Shown piece after piece: positions 62,752 to 64,000 of a stretch of 64,000 bases of DNA. The DNA is from Stenotrophomonas maltophilia. Its GTDB lineage: Bacteria > Pseudomonadota > Gammaproteobacteria > Xanthomonadales > Xanthomonadaceae. Made by a program: the position numbers and the translations under genes. Location: assembly GCF_039555535.1 (NCBI RefSeq), contig NZ_CP154630.1:1129001-1193000 (forward strand), read 5' to 3'. The stretch's first letter is position 1, and the number at the start of each line of letters is the position of its first letter. The notes below the pieces were generated by a model. That model was not told the DNA's origin, did no database searches, and saw only the letters and a program-made list of their open reading frames with translations.

Positions 62752-63810
62752 TCAGCCGATGTGGACGCGCTCGGCGCCTTCGGCGGTGACCACCTGGCCG
62801 ATGGTCCAGTGCTCCAGGCCCTGCGCCTTGACCGCCTCGGACACCGCAGCCACCTGGTCCGGCGCGACGATCAGCACGAAGCCGATGCCGCAGTTGAAGG
62901 TGCGCCACATCTCGCTGTCGGCTACCGCGCCCTCCTTCTGCAGCCACTGGAACACCGGCGGCAGGGTCCAGGACGACGCCTGGATGTCCAGGCCGAGGCC
63001 GTCGGGCACCACGCGGATGATGTTCTCGGTCAGGCCGCCACCGGTGATGTGGGCCATGCCATGGATGGCCTCGCCATGCGACTTCAGCAGCGACAGGATC
63101 GGCTTGACGTACAGGCGGGTTGGTGCCATCAGCGCATCGACCAGCTTCACGCCGCCTTCCAGCTCCAGATCGGCCGGGCGGCCGGCGCGGTCGTAGATGC
63201 GGCGGACCAGCGAGTAGCCGTTGGAGTGCGGGCCGGAGGAGGCGATGCCGATGAGCACGTCGCCAGCGGCCACGCTGGCGCCGTCCTTCAGCTCGCTCTT
63301 CTCTACCGCAGCGACCGTGAAGCCGGCCAGGTCGTACTCGCCCGGGGCATACATGTCGGGCATTTCAGCCGTTTCGCCGCCGATCAGCGCGCAGCCGGCC
63401 TCGGTGCAGCCGTTGGCGATGCCGCCCACGACCGCCGCCGCGGTGTCGATGTCCAGCTTGCCGGTGGCGAAGTAGTCCAGGAAGAACAGCGGCTCGGCAC
63501 CCTGCACCAGCACGTCGTTCACGCACATGGCGACCAGGTCGATGCCGATCGTATCGTGGCGGTTCAGCTGGTGGGCCAGCTTCAGCTTGGTGCCCACGCC
63601 GTCGGTGCCCGACACCAGTACCGGTTCGCGGTACTTGTTGGACAGGTCGAACAGGGCGCCGAAGCCACCCAGGCCGCCCATCACTTCCGGGCGGAAGCTG
63701 CGCTTGACCAGGGGCTTGATCCGCTCGACCAGCTCGTTGCCGGCGTCGATGTCGACACCCGCATCACGGTAGGTGAGGGGGGAGGGGGCGGAAGACGGGG
63801 TGTTGGTCAC
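62752..63810 (-). CDS. purM: Phosphoribosylformylglycinamidine cyclo-ligase
   Basis: A 352-residue enzyme that closes the imidazole ring in AIR synthesis. [52 protein letters not shown] and [13 protein letters not shown] are PurM signatures. The GTG at 63810 gives a length near the usual 345; a Met further upstream would add unconserved residues. It is first in the purM to DUF3108 series, and so probably carries the promoter in the 100-base gap before 63922. Confidence 0.96.
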   Translation of the reverse strand: MTNTPSSAPSPLTYRDAGVDIDAGNELVERIKPLVKRSFRPEVMGGLGGFGALFDLSNKYREPVLVSGTDGVGTKLKLAHQLNRHDTIGIDLVAMCVNDVLVQGAEPLFFLDYFATGKLDIDTAAAVVGGIANGCTEAGCALIGGETAEMPDMYAPGEYDLAGFTVAAVEKSELKDGASVAAGDVLIGIASSGPHSNGYSLVRRIYDRAGRPADLELEGGVKLVDALMAPTRLYVKPILSLLKSHGEAIHGMAHITGGGLTENIIRVVPDGLGLDIQASSWTLPPVFQWLQKEGAVADSEMWRTFNCGIGFVLIVAPDQVAAVSEAVKAQGLEHWTIGQVVTAEGAERVHIG

Positions 63811-63921
63811 GGGCGTCGGCGCTGGCAGGGGTTGAACGGGCGATTTTAACAGGCCGCATTGGCGCAAAGACCGTATTCGGGCAACAATTCCCCCGGATAC
63901 GTCGAGCCAATGGATGTCCTG

Positions 63922-64000
63922 ATGCGCCGCAGCCTGATTCTGACCCTGCTCCTTGCGCTGAGCCTGCCGGTGGCCACGATGGCCCAGAGCGGCCTTCGCA
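63922..64000 (+). CDS. Partial protein with signal peptide, perhaps DUF2066
   Basis: Only 26 codons are in the window: [20 protein letters not shown] followed by AQSGLR, a Sec signal peptide cleaved after TMA or nearby. An in-frame ATG at 63910 is a second start option. It is divergent from purM; in Xanthomonadaceae the gene in this place is usually a DUF2066 protein, but the domain itself is beyond the edge. Confidence 0.55.
   Translation, partial: MRRSLILTLLLALSLPVATMAQSGLR

Overview
The window is a high-GC gammaproteobacterial chromosome segment that reads as Stenotrophomonas, most likely the S. maltophilia group. The main reasons are a 219-residue chromosomal Qnr pentapeptide-repeat protein divergent from a DeoR regulator and an MFS pump (the Smqnr / SmQnrR / SmtcrA arrangement), many GTAG-headed palindromic repeats with a RAYT transposase gene, and Xanthomonadaceae-type gene order in the pilT-pilU, yqgE-ruvX-pyrB and rpoN/PTS-Ntr clusters. 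No tRNA, rRNA or CRISPR array was seen.

Bases 1 to about 5,600 are the end of a prophage or related integrated element: a VapE-type primase/helicase, a dNMP kinase, small unknown genes, a possible Mor-like activator cut by the window edge, and a short divergent + strand operon that includes a possible Acb2-like small protein. Two identical 22-bp sequences plus a third, degenerate copy sit in the same orientation in its leader regions. No integrase is visible.

From 5.7 to 32.5 kb comes an accessory and resistance-rich region. It holds a His-rich DUF2946 protein, a TonB receptor and a PepSY membrane protein (metal uptake); smtcrA-smqnrR divergent from Smqnr; a methyltransferase; a MocR-type regulator divergent from an EamA exporter; a LysR regulator divergent from a drug-exporter-like MFS protein; a two-component system divergent from an RND adaptor and pump without an outer-membrane gene (the SmeRySy-SmeYZ type of layout); a GFA protein; a DUF4105 protein coupled to a hydrolase lipoprotein; SoxR with a palindromic box shared with a divergent MFS pump; and an SDR/LysR pair.

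From 32.4 to 46 kb are mostly core genes: proC-yggS divergent from pilT-pilU, an aldo/keto reductase, another LysR regulator, a YitT protein, tag, yqgE-ruvX-pyrB, a RAYT bracketed by its matching repeats, an esterase lipoprotein, a zinc-ribbon protein and mgtE.

From 46.3 to 58.8 kb a long minus-strand series carries envelope and regulatory genes. In transcription order these are kdsD, kdsC, lptC, lptA, lptB, rpoN, hpf, ptsN, hprK, rapZ and then EIIA-Man, HPr and ptsP. It is divergent from bolA-murA plus an EF-hand protein. This is a regulatory PTS without any sugar permease in view, coupled to LPS assembly and sigma-54. The last part (58.9-63.8 kb) is a purM to purN minus-strand cluster with membrane proteins and two DUF3108 paralogues.

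The most unusual structure is a pair of composite intergenic elements (38,534-38,863 and 48,952-49,126). Each has long perfect terminal inverted repeats of different sequence but shared internal and flanking motifs, which suggests a family of covarying structured elements.
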